Position numbers and translations under genes: made by a program | Part shown: piece after piece, positions 12,779-26,720 of the stretch | Position numbering within the stretch: the first letter of the stretch is position 1 | Layout: each line of letters starts with the position of its first letter | DNA from: Parus major | Taxonomy: Eukaryota > Chordata > Aves > Passeriformes > Paridae | NCBI RefSeq assembly: GCF_001522545.3 | Contig: NC_031773.1 | Location: 44,684,786-44,748,785 of the forward strand | Direction of reading: 5' to 3' | Length of the DNA stretch: 64,000 nucleotides | Notes under the pieces: model-generated | Told to the model about the DNA's origin: nothing | The model's database searches: none | What the model saw: the letters and a program-made list of their open reading frames with translations, nothing else

Positions 12779-15700
12779 GCACACTAGGGAATACTGATCT
12801 AGACTGGTCTCTTTTTGATTGTGTGTATTGGAGTGATTCATTAGCTCATAAAATGAAGAAGTTGTTTCCCCCCAAGTAATACTGTGTGCATACAGAATTA
12901 TTTGTGTGAAACATTGTGTTCTGCAGTGAGCATAATTCTACATAATGCTGGGTACCTCACCTCTCCCTGCAATTTAATTTCTTGGAAGAACAGGATTGAA
13001 TTATTTTCTTGGGTGCAAAGAAGAAAAAAAAAAAAGTTACTTTTTAAAAAATCTGCTCCAACATCTACAGATGTTCTTTTCTACAGAAGGCAACTTTCAG
13101 ATATGAAAAGTGACTCTAATCTTTTCAATTAAAGGAAATTATTTTAACTTCATGGAATAGTAAAAATTAAGTTCCTGAACATATAGCTCCTGATAGACAG
13201 ATGTTATTTGTAATGCAAAGGCCAAGCTTTCTATTTACTAGAAGGAAATAAATCTTTATTTATTGATAAGGTACAACCTCCCTTATACTTTTGCATAGTG
13301 TTTATCAATTATTGACTTATTGATTGAATTATATTTTCATCCTTTGATGTATACCAGCTTATAGGAGAATGAAGAAAACAAGAAGTGTATAGAAAGTAAG
13401 ATTTTAAATATTACCAAAAAAGAAAATACACTACCAACCAGAACATAATTTACTTGATTTTGATACCTTGCTTGCTTTGACTTAGAGTTGTTGGGATTTG
13501 TCTGTTGGTTGTTTTTTTCAAAATGCAAGGATCCAAGAGTTCATGTACTGTTCATGATGTGCTAGGCATCATGAATAAAAAACAAAAAAAAACACAAAAA
13601 AACTAAAAACAAAAACCTCCCACCAAAACTCGACACATAAGATAATACTTATTCATTCTCTCCTAATTTTCTTCTTTAATCCACTTATTAATTAAAACGT
13701 TGTATTTCCTGACCCTGATCTTAGGAAATATTTTTGAACTGAAACTATTCTGATTTATAAAAAAACAGCTCTGAAACTTTATTAAGGCATATATAAATGC
13801 ACTTATGTGAAACTCCTCAGGACATGCAGATTGGGTGGGTGAGAGGCAAAGGACAAAAGACAATGAGTAAATGCTGATGACTCAGAGACACAAGACAGGA
13901 TGGACAGACTAATCACTGGCAGCTCCCAAAGGGTACACAAAGACATGCCCAAAATCACAGCGTGGTTATCAAACTACAGAACACAGCAAGCACGAGCAGG
14001 ACTCGGCTGCAGGACTCATCCCTTGGCCCAGTGCAGAAATCCTCTCTTGGACTGCGACAGTATTGGAACATTATTTCCTACAAAAGGAATGCAGGTCCAG
14101 TATATATATCTACATGGGATATTTATGCTTTGATAACTGAGAATCAAATTCAAATTGGACAGTCTGAATACAAATTCTTACATGCTAAAACTCCCAGCTT
14201 CAGCTAAAGCCCTTCTCTGGCAATCAGAATACAGCGGGACAAAAGTCCAGTCGTCTATAAGTTCCATACAAAGCATTTGACTTCAAACAAAAGTGGAATA
14301 GAGATTGAGGAAAAACCTAAATATCCTTTCTTTAGTATCATAAACATATATGATCTGTGAAGAATCATTAAATATATTGATTTATCTGTGCATTAAAACA
14401 TCTGTGAAAGCAACACTAAGGAGAATCTGGTAAAAAACAAATACCATTCAATCTCCAGAAAAGAATATTTGTTGACAGAAAATTAGCGGTTCTTTAGAAT
14501 ATCATTAATATTGAATGTTCTCAAAAATATATTTCTTCTAATATTTTGATGCAGTCAGTAATCAAACTTCTTAATGGGGCATGCATTAGTAAGTTAGGAA
14601 TCTGTTTTCCTATGTACATCAGTAAACTAAAACCTTCCTATTACTTAATGTATTTTAAGAAAGTAATTGAAACTGCTTTTTGTGAAAAAAAACTAGTTTT
14701 CATTCAATAATGAATTAAACCATGATTATCAATTAGTTACTTCCATGACATCTTGCCAAAGTAAAGCAAAAATTAACAGAAGTCTGTTATACTATCTACA
14801 TTATTGCTGAAAGCAGAAAGATCTCCTTCTTACAGTCCACTTTCACTGTGGACAAAGTATATTGACCTTATGAAGTGATGTCAAATATTAATTGAAAATA
14901 GTCTTTACTTGGTCAGAAAATTACTATTGGTTTCCTTTTTTTTTTCCATCTGCTTAAATAGTTACATATAAAGAGTAGTATTTCAAAGAAACATGACAAT
15001 GACAGATAAAAACATGATTAGTTGATTGATTTCTTATTTTGCTATGCTTTCTGGAAAGAAATAATTGTGAAATGGCTGTTGTGACACACAAATTAAAAGA
15101 AAAGCAAGGAAATAAAAGCTTTTTCCAGATAGTCATCACAAACACATTCTCCATCAATAGTACAAGAACTACACTTGCAAGGAACACATCATTTTTTTAG
15201 GCATCGCATTTCCTCTCTGTATATATATCTGCATTATATCACTCCATTATCATTATACTATTTCATGACTATGCAAAAATATTTCTGGTCCTTATATGGT
15301 AGTTTTGCTAAGGTGAAAGGAAAATATTTTTGGTGAACAATGATAAGAATTTTTAAAAATCTTAGAAAACTGCCTGATGACATGACATTCTGACCTTCAT
15401 CCTCTTTCCATTGATGTCAATGGCAAACACCAGTTCAGATTTACACAGCCTCTTACTGTTTCTGTGTTCCACAGAATAAATACATATTACAGGAATTTAT
15501 CTTGTTCTCAGCCAAAATCTTCCAGAATTTCAATGCTTTTTGTTAATCTGACAGAAGCACATTGAATCAAGTCTTTTGAGCACACAGCTAGGCTCTTTAT
15601 TAGTACTCTGCCTACATTCCTGCACATGTTCAGTTGTGCTAAGTCACTTTATACAAAGTACATGGTCAGTATTACAGAGAATTTTGAAAATGCAAACTTT

Positions 15701-17589
15701 TACACAATAATGTGTATCATGATTCAGACAAATAATAATAATACTGTTACTTATTGTGAACAGCAGAAAAATAGCTCCCATTCTCTATTTCATGCACAAA
15801 TATACCACATTGACAACTCTTCCTCTAACCTATATATTAATAATATTACTTATCAAATATAGAAGTGTATCATTTTAGTAAATTTGAATTTTTTTCTTTC
15901 TATGGATTCATCTTTGGTAGAATCCAGTTTTATGCCAGATAAATTATTCTATAAAAATTTGTATTTCTTTTTCATGCATGGTTTTACCTATTATTAACAC
16001 TCATTTGCTGAATTTGAGGTACATTTTCAAATTACTTCAAAGAAAGTAAATTTAAATATTTGCTTTTAGGAGCAGTGGAGATAAAACCCTTTTAGAAAGT
16101 CATATTTTAAAGCCTAATAAATAACTGTACATGGGGAATAAACATTGAAAAATGTATTTTAGGATTAATTTCAAACAGGTGCAGTTATAGGTATTAAACT
16201 GAAAACAGAAGATGATATTTTGAGTAAGGCTATCTTTGATCTTCTTTCCAGTATCAAAAAACCTGTTGCATGAAGCAACTGAGAATTAAAAATCTCAAAT
16301 TAAAATAATAATTTTATTTTAATTAAAAATAAATGGAATGACAAATGACAAATTATTATCAATTCAATTAATACTGATTTTATGCTTAAAGCTTATTGTA
16401 TATATAATTCCAGTTAAGAACTTTTGTTGCATCAGTGTGAAATGTGACTCAAAAACATTTCAACTTTGAATGTGCTTATCTCCTATGTGATTCCTGTTGT
16501 TTAGTTGTTTCATTATAAATAATACAACAAAATTCAACTGTTCATGGATTAAGGATGTTACTCAAGTTCAGGCTCTAAAGCAGCTTATTCCATTTGCTTT
16601 CTTTAACTTTGATCTGTTTACAGTCTTGACCTTACTGTAAGTCTGCAAAACTGGAGAATTCCACTAAACTGTTCTCTTATTTCCATACTGAATCTGTTCA
16701 GTTCATGATTTCCATTTGATCTCTCAAGTGCAATACATATTATGAGTTTGATTATTTAGTATACAACATTTACTCATTACTATACTAAGAGCTAGCTAAA
16801 ACAGTGGGTTAGAAAAAGATCTTTTTCCAAATATGCAAGCAGGAGGATCAACACTTACAGTGATAACACAAGCATGGAAATGTAATTTAAGAAAACATGT
16901 AGAAGAATGGGATTATGTCCAACAACGTAAGACTCAAAAAACAGTATCTTACCAGTAATTATTGTTTATCAAGTGTCGTGAAATATCACTGGTAAATGAA
17001 CACTGACAGATTTAACAGACTACATCTGCCCAGACTAAAATTTGGGAGTAGGGTGGCAGCACTTCAAAGTATGAAAATAACCTTTATGTCCAATAGATAA
17101 CCTAGTATACTTGCTCACTACCATTCTTCCTGTTACTAACTGTATTTTTGGTTGGAGAATGATGAGACCCCTACCATCATTAGTCCAACCTGCCATCCAT
17201 TGCTTCTGCAATGGAAAGAATTATGAAAAGGCTGAATATAAATGACTGAAGGTCAGTGTGTGGCTGAGGAGACGCAGAAAGCCAGACACATAGAGATACC
17301 AAAGTCCTGGATATCCAGAAAAGACTTAGTTGTGACGAGTCTTACAGAGAGTCAATATGGCCTTATCCTTTGAACAGCCTCAGGATAAAGATTTGTAATT
17401 GAAAAAAAAAAGTTTTACAAAAAACCTTTTGATAGAGTTAGGACTTAAGAAACAACTTCAAAGGAACTACTGAGGTGAGAAATGATAGAACCTGTAAATG
17501 AGGACATTACGATTGTGAAGTACCCAACGAACAGGCTGGAATAGTACTGAGATAATTGGAAACGACATAAATTCTTATTTACATGTTAG

Positions 17590-18440
17590 GTTATGTAATA
17601 AACAGCTCCTGTTTATATACAAAGGAGCACAAAGGGACAACAGAAGGTGGGCAAACCAAGTAATACCCTAGCACCACTACTCAGAAGCTCACCACAGAAG
17701 TGTCACCAGTGCATTAAAAGCCCATCTATGTAACTCCAGCAGAGGGCAACAACCCCACAGCAGGGAAAGACACACCTTGTTGGGGTCCCTCTCAAAACTG
17801 TGCTGTGAGAGCCTCCACCTCACTGCTCAGGGGTGACACACATCAACAGGAAACAATTCAAGCTGAGAGACACTACTCTCTAGGGCTACAGGACATGTGG
17901 ATTAAGTAAGATTTCTGATGGGATATTTAGGGGAGGAACCAAAGGTGGGGTAAGGGATGAATTTAGGTGATTTGAGGAGGAACAAGTTTGAGAAGATAGA
18001 GGGATAAAGGATAAAGGGACAAAAAGGGTTGATCTCATGTGTAGAGCTGGTTCTGCAGCACAATAGGCTGGCTGTGTCCTGCACTCAGTCTTGTTAAATT
18101 CTGATTCTACTTTCTTGGGCAAGGGCCTCTGTCCTGTGTGCATGCATGAGGGCCAAACTGCCTGCCCCTGAGTGAGATGATGGGTTAGTGAGAATATATG
18201 TCAGTCTGGCCAGGAAATGAGCAAACAAGGGTCTGCATACCAAAAACTGGAAGGAGACCTTGGATCAGAGGACCCACATGTGTCCATGGAGACAGTGTGT
18301 GATTACTAATGAAGACCAAGCTGGATTAGTCAGCAAAGTAGGTGAGGGAGCCAGCTCTGTGTGGCTGCAGGTCTCTGAAGTTAAGACCAATCAAGGAGGT
18401 GATGTCATCTGAGAGGGAGAAGGTTAAATTTTGGCGAACA
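17590..18440. other. GC-richer unassigned block in intron 1
   Basis: This stretch is clearly less AT-rich than its flanks, low in A/T runs, and contains a full CTCF-like core at 17736-17748 and purine-rich sections near 17920-18030. It could be an old unidentified LTR or transposon or a regulatory segment. I could not match it to a family, and its open frames are not protein-like. Confidence 0.35.
17736..17748 (+). promoter_or_regulatory. CTCF-like core motif
   Basis: CCAGCAGAGGGCA matches every position of the CTCF core CCASYAGRKGGCR. Motif match only; the flanks of the longer consensus were not scored. Confidence 0.4.
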
Positions 18441-20039
18441 AAAGATGACCAGGAGGCTTCTGCTGAAGTTTTACTAAGTATTTTGTGAGTCAACTTTGGA
18501 GATCTATATTAAAAATACTAGAGAAACCTGTGGTCTTGTATGGTTGACATAGATCATTGGGAGGCATGTCCTACAACTCTTCAGATTGGACAGTATGTAC
18601 ATGCATAACTACATTCAAATTTAGGTATGCCCAGTTTGGGAAAGAATCTACCTAGAAAAACATGTTGATGAGCACTCAGTCTTTCCAATTAAATACTCTG
18701 TATGGTAAAATCTAAATAAACTAAACCTGAACAGAAGCCACATGAACTATTTTAACTGAGATAGAACTTTGTTTACTTGCAGCTGCAATTAATTTCCCTT
18801 GAGGGTATGTAATTTTATCCTGATAGTCTTAATAATTACATCACTTTAAATGTTGTAAAAAATCAGTTAATATGAAAAACCAAAAGGAGAAACACATTGA
18901 CTTCAGGATGATGTCAACACAGGAATAGGAAATCAATTAGTTATACTTTATTTTAAAAATCTGTCATATATAAGGTAACTTTGCATTTGACCTTTATCTC
19001 ACCAGTCTGGTTTCATCATTCCTTATGGACTACTCATGTAAAAGTACAGTGGCTGAGTATGCTGCATAATACTGTGGCTATATTCAGAAAGCAAAATGTT
19101 CCTGAGTAGTACTGGTTAACTTTTACAGTCAAGACCAATTTGCCTGGAGTGGTTAAAAGAGAGGAAGCCTTCATCAGTTATGACAGAAGTGTTCCTCTGT
19201 ATTCCACTTGTCTATAGGGACAAGCTGGGGTTTTGCTTAGTCCACAGAGAACCATAGTAATTCCAACTTGTCAATGATGAGTCAGACAGATCTTTGGATT
19301 CAATCCAGAGTCCTGTCCTTGAAAACCCAGTCATTCTGACAGAAAAAAACATTACCTCTCATTTGGCATCATCCTGCAGAAGAATGCTGTAAGAACAACT
19401 ACTAAATTATGAAAATACACAGTTCAAAACGAGATTAGCAGGCAGTACCTTTAATAAGCAAAATCATTCATGTTTAAGCAATGTGAATCATGTTCTAAAA
19501 CCATTGCCAATGGTATCTCCATGTATGATCTTAGGTGATCTGAGCAATCTGAAAGAATACCACATGGCTAATTCTGAAGATCAGTGCATCAGATTAATTG
19601 TTCCTATGAAGAGCAACTCCACACCCGTCGGATCATGAGTTTGGGCCCCCTAAAATGTGTGAGGTAGTTGGGTTCTAAGTACTTGTTATGAACCTGACCT
19701 AGGCACTTTGTGTAAGATCTAGAGATTGATCATATAGAGATGAAGGTTAACCAGGAACACAGCTCACTGTGCTATTTAGTATTAGGCTATATAATAGAGA
19801 AAGGCTAATTGCCTTGGCTATATATTTCTTCAGTGTGAATACAATACTTATGGGTACATTCATATATTAAACAACCTTCATAAATAAATACTGAGTTTTT
19901 TCAACTCTTTTCAGACAACTAATATTTAGTAAAATTACATAAAGAATCATTATTTTTTTTCTATAAGCACAACAGAAAACAATCTTCTGAAGCACTGTGA
20001 AAGCCCTTGCATATCTCATGATTCCAAGTACATCAAACA

Positions 20040-20602
20040 CTCACTCGCCAGTTGTTTGAGGGAGGGGATTGTCCCATTCTACTCTGCATTAGTGCACCTC
20101 CAGTCCTGTGTGCAGGTTTGGGTGCCACAATATAAGAATGATATAAAACAGAGAGCAACCAAAGGAGAGTTACAGTGATGGTGAAGGGCCTTGAGGGGAA
20201 GTGTCTGTGAGGACACTTGGTCTGTTCAGCCTGGAGGAGACCTGAGGAGAGACCTCATGGCAACTACAACTTCCTCATGATGGGAAGAGGAGGGGCAGAC
20301 ACTGATCTCTGTGGTGACCCTTGTGACAGGACACAAGGGAATGGCCTGAAGTTGTGTCAGGAGAGGTTTAGGTTGGGTATTAGAAACAGGTTCTTCCCCC
20401 AGAGGGTGTTTGGGCGCTGAACAGGCTCCCCAGGGCAGTGGTCAAAGCACCAGCCTGACAGAGCTCGGGGAGCGTCTGGACAATGCTCTCAGGCACAGGG
20501 TGTGACTCTGGGGGATGCTGCTGTGCAGGCCACGAGCTGGACGCGATGACCCTTGTGGGTCCTTTCCAACTCAGCATATTCTGTGATTTTTTGATTCCAT
20601 AC
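20040..20602 (+). mobile_element. CR1 LINE 3' fragment
   Basis: Remnant of the 3' end of an avian CR1 retrotransposon in plus orientation. Readable landmarks are a decayed ORF2 C-terminal segment ([13 protein letters not shown], then a frame-broken LVCSAWRRPEERPHGNYNFL that corresponds to LFSLEETEGRPHGSLQL), the AGGTTTAGGTTGGGTATTAG stretch, and the classic tail GGTCCTTTCCAACTCAGCAT followed by ATTCTGTGATT repeats. Many frameshifts and stops make it non-functional. It lies in ANKS1B intron 1, antisense to the gene. Its 5' border is approximate, as expected from 5' truncation. Confidence 0.9.
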
Positions 20603-23600
20603 ATGAATGGAATCATATATGGAATACATGTATGAATATAACCATGAATGTTGAGGTATAGTATATACATCATTGTTTTCTTTTGAAGAACCAAGCACAT
20701 TCTCAGAAAGACCATTCTGACTCCTTCTTTTGTATAAAAAATTAGCTGAGATTAAAATAAAAAATTTAAAAAGCCACTGTAATATTACTTTTATCAGAAA
20801 TAAACTGAACCGAAGTCCTATTTCTCTTTTTTTCAAGAATACAGATATGATGACATATTTTATTAGGACAGATATTCCCTTAGCCATTCTTTTTCCTAAT
20901 TCTGCTGACCTTGAATCTTTAATAAGAAAAATGGTTTTTCCACAATTCATTTTTGGAGATCCAACACACTATTCCCATCCATCATAAATTCATGGTGTTT
21001 GCAATTTTAAACACATTCTTATCACAGAGAGGCAAAGTCAATATTTACTAGAAAAGGAGATTTTAAAACCTCTAAATGATTAATTATGCATCCTGGAACA
21101 CTTACTGACATTTGTTTAAGTGGAATAAAAATTCCTGAAGCTCTGGCACTGGAAGCAGTGCTGGGAAGAGTAACAATTTGCATCAAAAATTTTTGAATAT
21201 GGATGCTGTTAGATCTATGACCTCAATCCAGCACTAAAGATTGTTCATATTAGAAACCAACCTGAGATAAGACTCTTTGTTATAGCTGTAGGACATACAG
21301 AACAGAGTTTGCTATATATAGAGTCTGCAACTCAGCTGGCATTAATACCTTGTCCTTCCTCATCTGGGTTTCCTCAAAAGTAGAATAATTCTTTCAGACA
21401 CTAGCAAAATATACACAAGCAAAAATGTGTGATTGCATTTCCTCTTGATTCTTGAAGGCCATCTCACACCTCATTCTCAATTTATGCTGAGATTTGAAAA
21501 TGAGATTCAGAAACCAACTACAGTAGCATTAATATCTGCATCAATCTAATCAATCCCTACCTTGACATATGAAAATGTAACAGATGTGAGATTCTCACTT
21601 CTTGAGTTTGCATCCATATGATATTAAATCAGTTATCCACATGATTTCCCATATTCTGAATTCAAAGCTTTCATATCTTCATCTCATAATAGCAGCAATA
21701 ATGTCCAACCCTTTTGGACAACCTGCCATAACTTCAGCATAAACTCAGAATAGTGAAAGACTACAGCCCCAAGAACTAACTTCCAAAATATAAATCCTGA
21801 GATATTAAGCCTCTTGAAGTCTATCAATGACCTGTAACATATGTAGAATATCTACATAACATTTGTGCTGTGAGAATATTTTCTCAGTTATTCAGATTCC
21901 ATGGGCCTGAGCAGACAATGAGAAAGGCAGAGAACATCAGAAGCCTGCAACAGTACATTTTTGCAAGGTATAAGGTAATTGAAAATAACCTCGATCAAAA
22001 CAAATTCAAAAGAGTACTAAAACTCCTTCCTATTGTCCTGGAGTGACTCTTATAATGCTGAATTTTATAATGTAAACATTATGTTTATGTTTAATAACAA
22101 AGACATTAAGCAATTTGAGTCTGTTCTTTGGAGAAACGTAATTTCAAATCAGAGGTGCTCTTATTGCATTTGCTAGAATGCTACCATGGGCTATTTACAT
22201 GTTGACTGCCTCCATGCAGGTGCTAACACTCATTCTTTACATCAGCTTTGTATTAACTTCGTTAACAAGGACACAGATTAGGAAAGACATACAAAATATA
22301 AAGATAGATATGACAAATACATTATAAAAATTATAGTCGGTAGATGGAAAAAAAAATTTGCACCTGTTCAGATTACATCAGCATTTCTTTCTTCTCTTAA
22401 ACTGATTATCAAGTTAAATAAGGAAGTCAATCAGGGTGAAATTAGCTTCTTCATTAAGTACAACTGGGCAAAACTGATCAAGTTTTTTCAGAGCCTTGAA
22501 GATTAGACTTTATCAGACATACTGCAAACCTCAGATGGAATCTTTTTAACATCTAATCTTAAACATATAGAGCAATTAAAATGTGAAATGTTCAAATGTT
22601 TTTGGCTTAGCATAGAAAATCTGAGTAAGAATGACAATGGATGAAACTATTGCATGGTACAAAACTACTAAGTCAGATAATGTTATTAACTAAGGACAGT
22701 TTGAGCATAAACTCTCTATTCTATGCTCTAGCTAACTGAACAGTTGAATAGAAAAAAGCTTTCAAACAATAAAAACATAAAATTAATGTGTTAATTTTTT
22801 CTCTCAGCAACATGTCATATTTGAAATAAATAATATCAAAACAGAAGGATGCTACTCAGTACACATTTCATTTGCTGTGCTTTGCCAACAGAGGTCAGAA
22901 TTACCTCAGCAGCATCCAAAGCATTACTATGATCATGACTAGAAATACTTTTATTACCACAAAATTACTTACACAAAGACAAATTACATACTTTAACTAG
23001 AGGCTGAAGTTTCACAGCGACACACTACAAAGGTCTTCCAAAGCTTTTGGATATATAACAACAATGTCACCACTTAAAATTTCCTGAACACTGTTACTGA
23101 AATAACTACAAAGGTCATACTCATTATGACTGACAAAGTATTTGGTAGGATATGCTTGTAATCATTTGGATCACTCAGAAAAAATCAATTCATCCAACAT
23201 GATGCTTTTCATTGAATAAAATTATTTATGACACACAGCTTAGAAGGCAAAATGTAATTGCAGTAAAAATACTCAGTAAATTTTTAGTCTATTTATGCTA
23301 GAATTCCCTTTTTAAATCCATTAGGAGTTATTGTTTCTACTCTATTTAAAAGCCTTATCAAATGTAGAAATGAAATTCAAAACTAAGATGTTTAAATGAC
23401 ACAGAATCTTCTACTATAAAGGAAGAGTTGGCTGATGTATAGTTTCAAACAGCTTAAAAAGAACAATAACCCATCACTTATTTCCAGATGTATCTAAAGT
23501 GAACACTGTGTTTTATAATTTGCCAAAAACCAATCAGACATCAACAAAGAAATATTCTTTGCACCTCAAATAGTTTTACTACGGAATGTTTTCTAGGAAA

Positions 23601-24303
23601 TGAACCTGAAACCTACTCTATAAGTATTGCAAGTGCTCCATAGAATTGCAGCTATGTGGATCATGAACTTTTCAGCAATATTAAAATAAAAATGCTAAAT
23701 TTGGGGGAATATATTTAAAGAATTATCTTTCAGCATCTTTCTGTAACTTTAAATTGAACTGATAGAAAACTTCACAAAATCTGTTTTTGCAAATACCTTT
23801 TAGTAAAATATATTACAAAATTCATCCATAACAGTAATAATTTAATGTCCTTTCTTTACTGTCTGTTTTATAAGAGATATCTAGAGAATCCAAATTTGTG
23901 TGAAAATATTCCTCCTAATATCATAGATTTAAAAAATAAAACATTGCAGGAGAGATCCCAGTTCCACAATAAGACACCATGCAAAATGATTCATCACAAC
24001 TCTCTCTAATCTACTATCAGCACTGTGGTACCTGAAGGACTTATGGAACAATTACTGTGATTTTTTCAGCTATGTTTAGTTCAAATAATGTTCCTAAATC
24101 TTTATATAATTCAGCAGGAAAAAAACAATCCTGAATTAAATACCTTAGGTACTAAACTAAATGTATCATGCAAGGCTAGACTGGCCTAAAACAAAAAAGA
24201 AAATAAATGATACACCAAAAGAAAAAGGTTATGAAATGCATGTGTGGATGGCAGATTCCATCCTGCTTTCCTTCATTATAAATATAATTATATTTTTCTT
24301 TTC

Positions 24304-24320
24304 TTTTTTTTTTTTTTTTT
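24304..24320. repeat. Poly-T tract
   Basis: Homopolymer run of about 17 T. It could be an old retroposon tail on the minus strand, but no body is recognisable next to it. Confidence 0.8.
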
Positions 24321-26688
24321 CCATTAAAGGTCATACATTTGCAGAGAGAAAGGGATCCTTGTTTGTGAAATCTCCAGAAAGCTGTAGGTTTTTAGAAAAT
24401 TATGGAGATGGGAAAGCCTCTGACATACACATGGGCTAGGTTCTGTAGAAGCTACTTAATATTAACTGTAAAAAGACAGTTAAAACACACAAAACCCCCT
24501 GAAAAACAGACCCCAGCTGAATTTACCTTATTCTGAATTCACTTTAAATGTTGATTAATCTTGGAAAAAAAAAAGACCTTTTACTGCATCTCATTCTAAG
24601 GTCACTTTTAACAAGTAGATTTGACTGTTTGTTCAGTCTTGGCAGAAAAGTTACTCAGATGAAGCCATCATTTCACCAAAGGGGACACAATCAGATTTCA
24701 AATAGTAAGAAGAGGGTCATTTTCCCCCAAGTGCTGAAGCCTGACCAAAACTACACTTGTCATATTTAGAGTCATACTAGAAACAGCATTCTAGTGGAAT
24801 TAAATTTTTAAATTAGCCAAGGCCCAGCTGGTTGGTAATTCATGACTGGCTCCCCATGGTCCCACCACCCAGGCAAAGAAACTCATATAGATGTGTCTGA
24901 CAAAGCTGAAGTTAGCACAATTCAAGGATTTCCTAGGGTGAGGGGATTGTAGAAGTAAATGTAATAGTAATGATAGTAGAAGGTAAATGTTTAAAAACCA
25001 TCCAACTACTGGAATACCCATCTCTTCTGGATTTTCAAGAAGCCTCCTGAAAAGAGTGCAAAGTGATCTGAAGGAACTTGGTATCTTAAAAGGCATGAGA
25101 GCTCAAACCAAACTTATATGACAGACCTGCATTGATAGCACACAATTTGAAAAAACACACACAAAATGTGTACAGAAAGCACAGCATTTCTGTAATACTG
25201 TAATACTCCCATAATACTGATAACTGAGACACTGAATTAATTGGGGGTACATTATTAGCATAAAGATTCCATACAGCCATGATTCTACACAGACTTTGAT
25301 CAAGACAGTTCAGAGTAGATTGAATGCACAGAGAATTTGTAAATATTTTCTATGAAAGCATAGTCAAACAAAGCTTGAAGGTTAATTTCTCCCTGGGCAT
25401 GGAAACAGAATACCAGGATGCAGTTCATGGTTGCAGAAATTCTAAAACTATACCAAATATACAGCAAACAAAACAGAAACAAAACTTCTGACCTGTTTTT
25501 TGTAAAACCAAAAACTTAATCAGTTCAATCAATTAAGGGATAGATTCCCATTACAGTGAAATACAAATTTTTACATAGTTGATCATATAGTTCTGCCACA
25601 TAGAAGACAAAACTTTAGGAGCAGTCCAGGGCATGAAGTCATTTCAGAACAGCTTGGAGTTTTTTTTTTTAAATGGCAAGATGAATTTTACATCTTCAGT
25701 TTTGTAGCCATCACAGTTACAAAAATCTTCACATTGAGGTACACTGGTACAGGACTGTATTTTTAATTTTACAAACAGAAACTGGTTTTTTGCTTTCCTA
25801 CATCACAGTCCCTCTGAACAACCTAAAATACCTAACAGATTCTCCAGACAGTTTAGGCAGTAGAGTTTTATATGCTTCTTTTCCATGTAACAGAGGCACA
25901 GTTGTTTCAGTCCTCATTTACAAAATAGCAGTGGACAGTCTGGGATCTAGAATGTTTATATACTGTTGAGAGCAAAGCACAATAGATACTAAAACTATCT
26001 GGCTCTGCTTAGCTCCCAGAAAATATGTCATGGGTTGTATGCAGGTTAGGACTCTCCATTCTGCCAGACCCTGAATGCCATATCAGTTCTCTTGTCACTT
26101 CAACTCTGAACCATTTAGAAGCTCAGGCTGCACCAGCAATAGTAAACTAAACATGTTTGGAACTATTTCCTGGCACTGAGGTCATACTGGCATAGAATGC
26201 TCCACACCTACACTACTCAAATCTTCTAAGCAGGATTGCTGCATCCAGATTGTCTATGAGGCCCTAGGCACATACTAATTCTTCAGCTGTGCCTGGTAGC
26301 TCTTTCTTTGGGAGAATGCCACATGGCACCTTCCAGTACCCAGAAATGTTTTTTGGCATGTTAAAGTTAGATGCAGCCTCACATTCCTGTCACAAATTTG
26401 GCAGAAGCCTGTCTCTCACCAGCAGCATTTATCAGCTTAGAGGATGCAAGAGCACCGCTGTTTTGAATTTGGGTCCAGACAGATTGTGATGAGCCTCTGT
26501 CCCATGGTTCATGCTTCTGCTTTATGCCTTTGATTCTCCCAGCAGCGGGCATAGAAGGGAGAAGTGGTGGTACACTGACCCCAATTCCTTTTTTAGCTCC
26601 TTGCTTGACTGCTTGATGCCTGGATAGAGAATAAGGGTGAGGAAAGTTGTAGATGTGAATATCCTAAACAATACACCACTGTTGTTAA

Positions 26689-26720
26689 CTTCTTTTCTTC
26701 TTTTCTCTTCTTCTTCATGT
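26689..26720. repeat. CTT-rich pyrimidine tract
   Basis: Low-complexity pyrimidine run of CTT/CTTTT units in intron 1, all A/G on the minus strand. Confidence 0.7.

Noticed and set aside
20217..20950. Open frames of 67-153 codons near 20.2-20.9 kb
   Set aside because: They overlap the CR1 3' end and adjacent AT-rich DNA. The Arg/Gly-rich part is decayed CR1 ORF2 and the rest is chance.
26539..26551. CCAGCAGCGGGCA as a CTCF core
   Set aside because: Mismatch at an important purine position; kept only as a weak side note.
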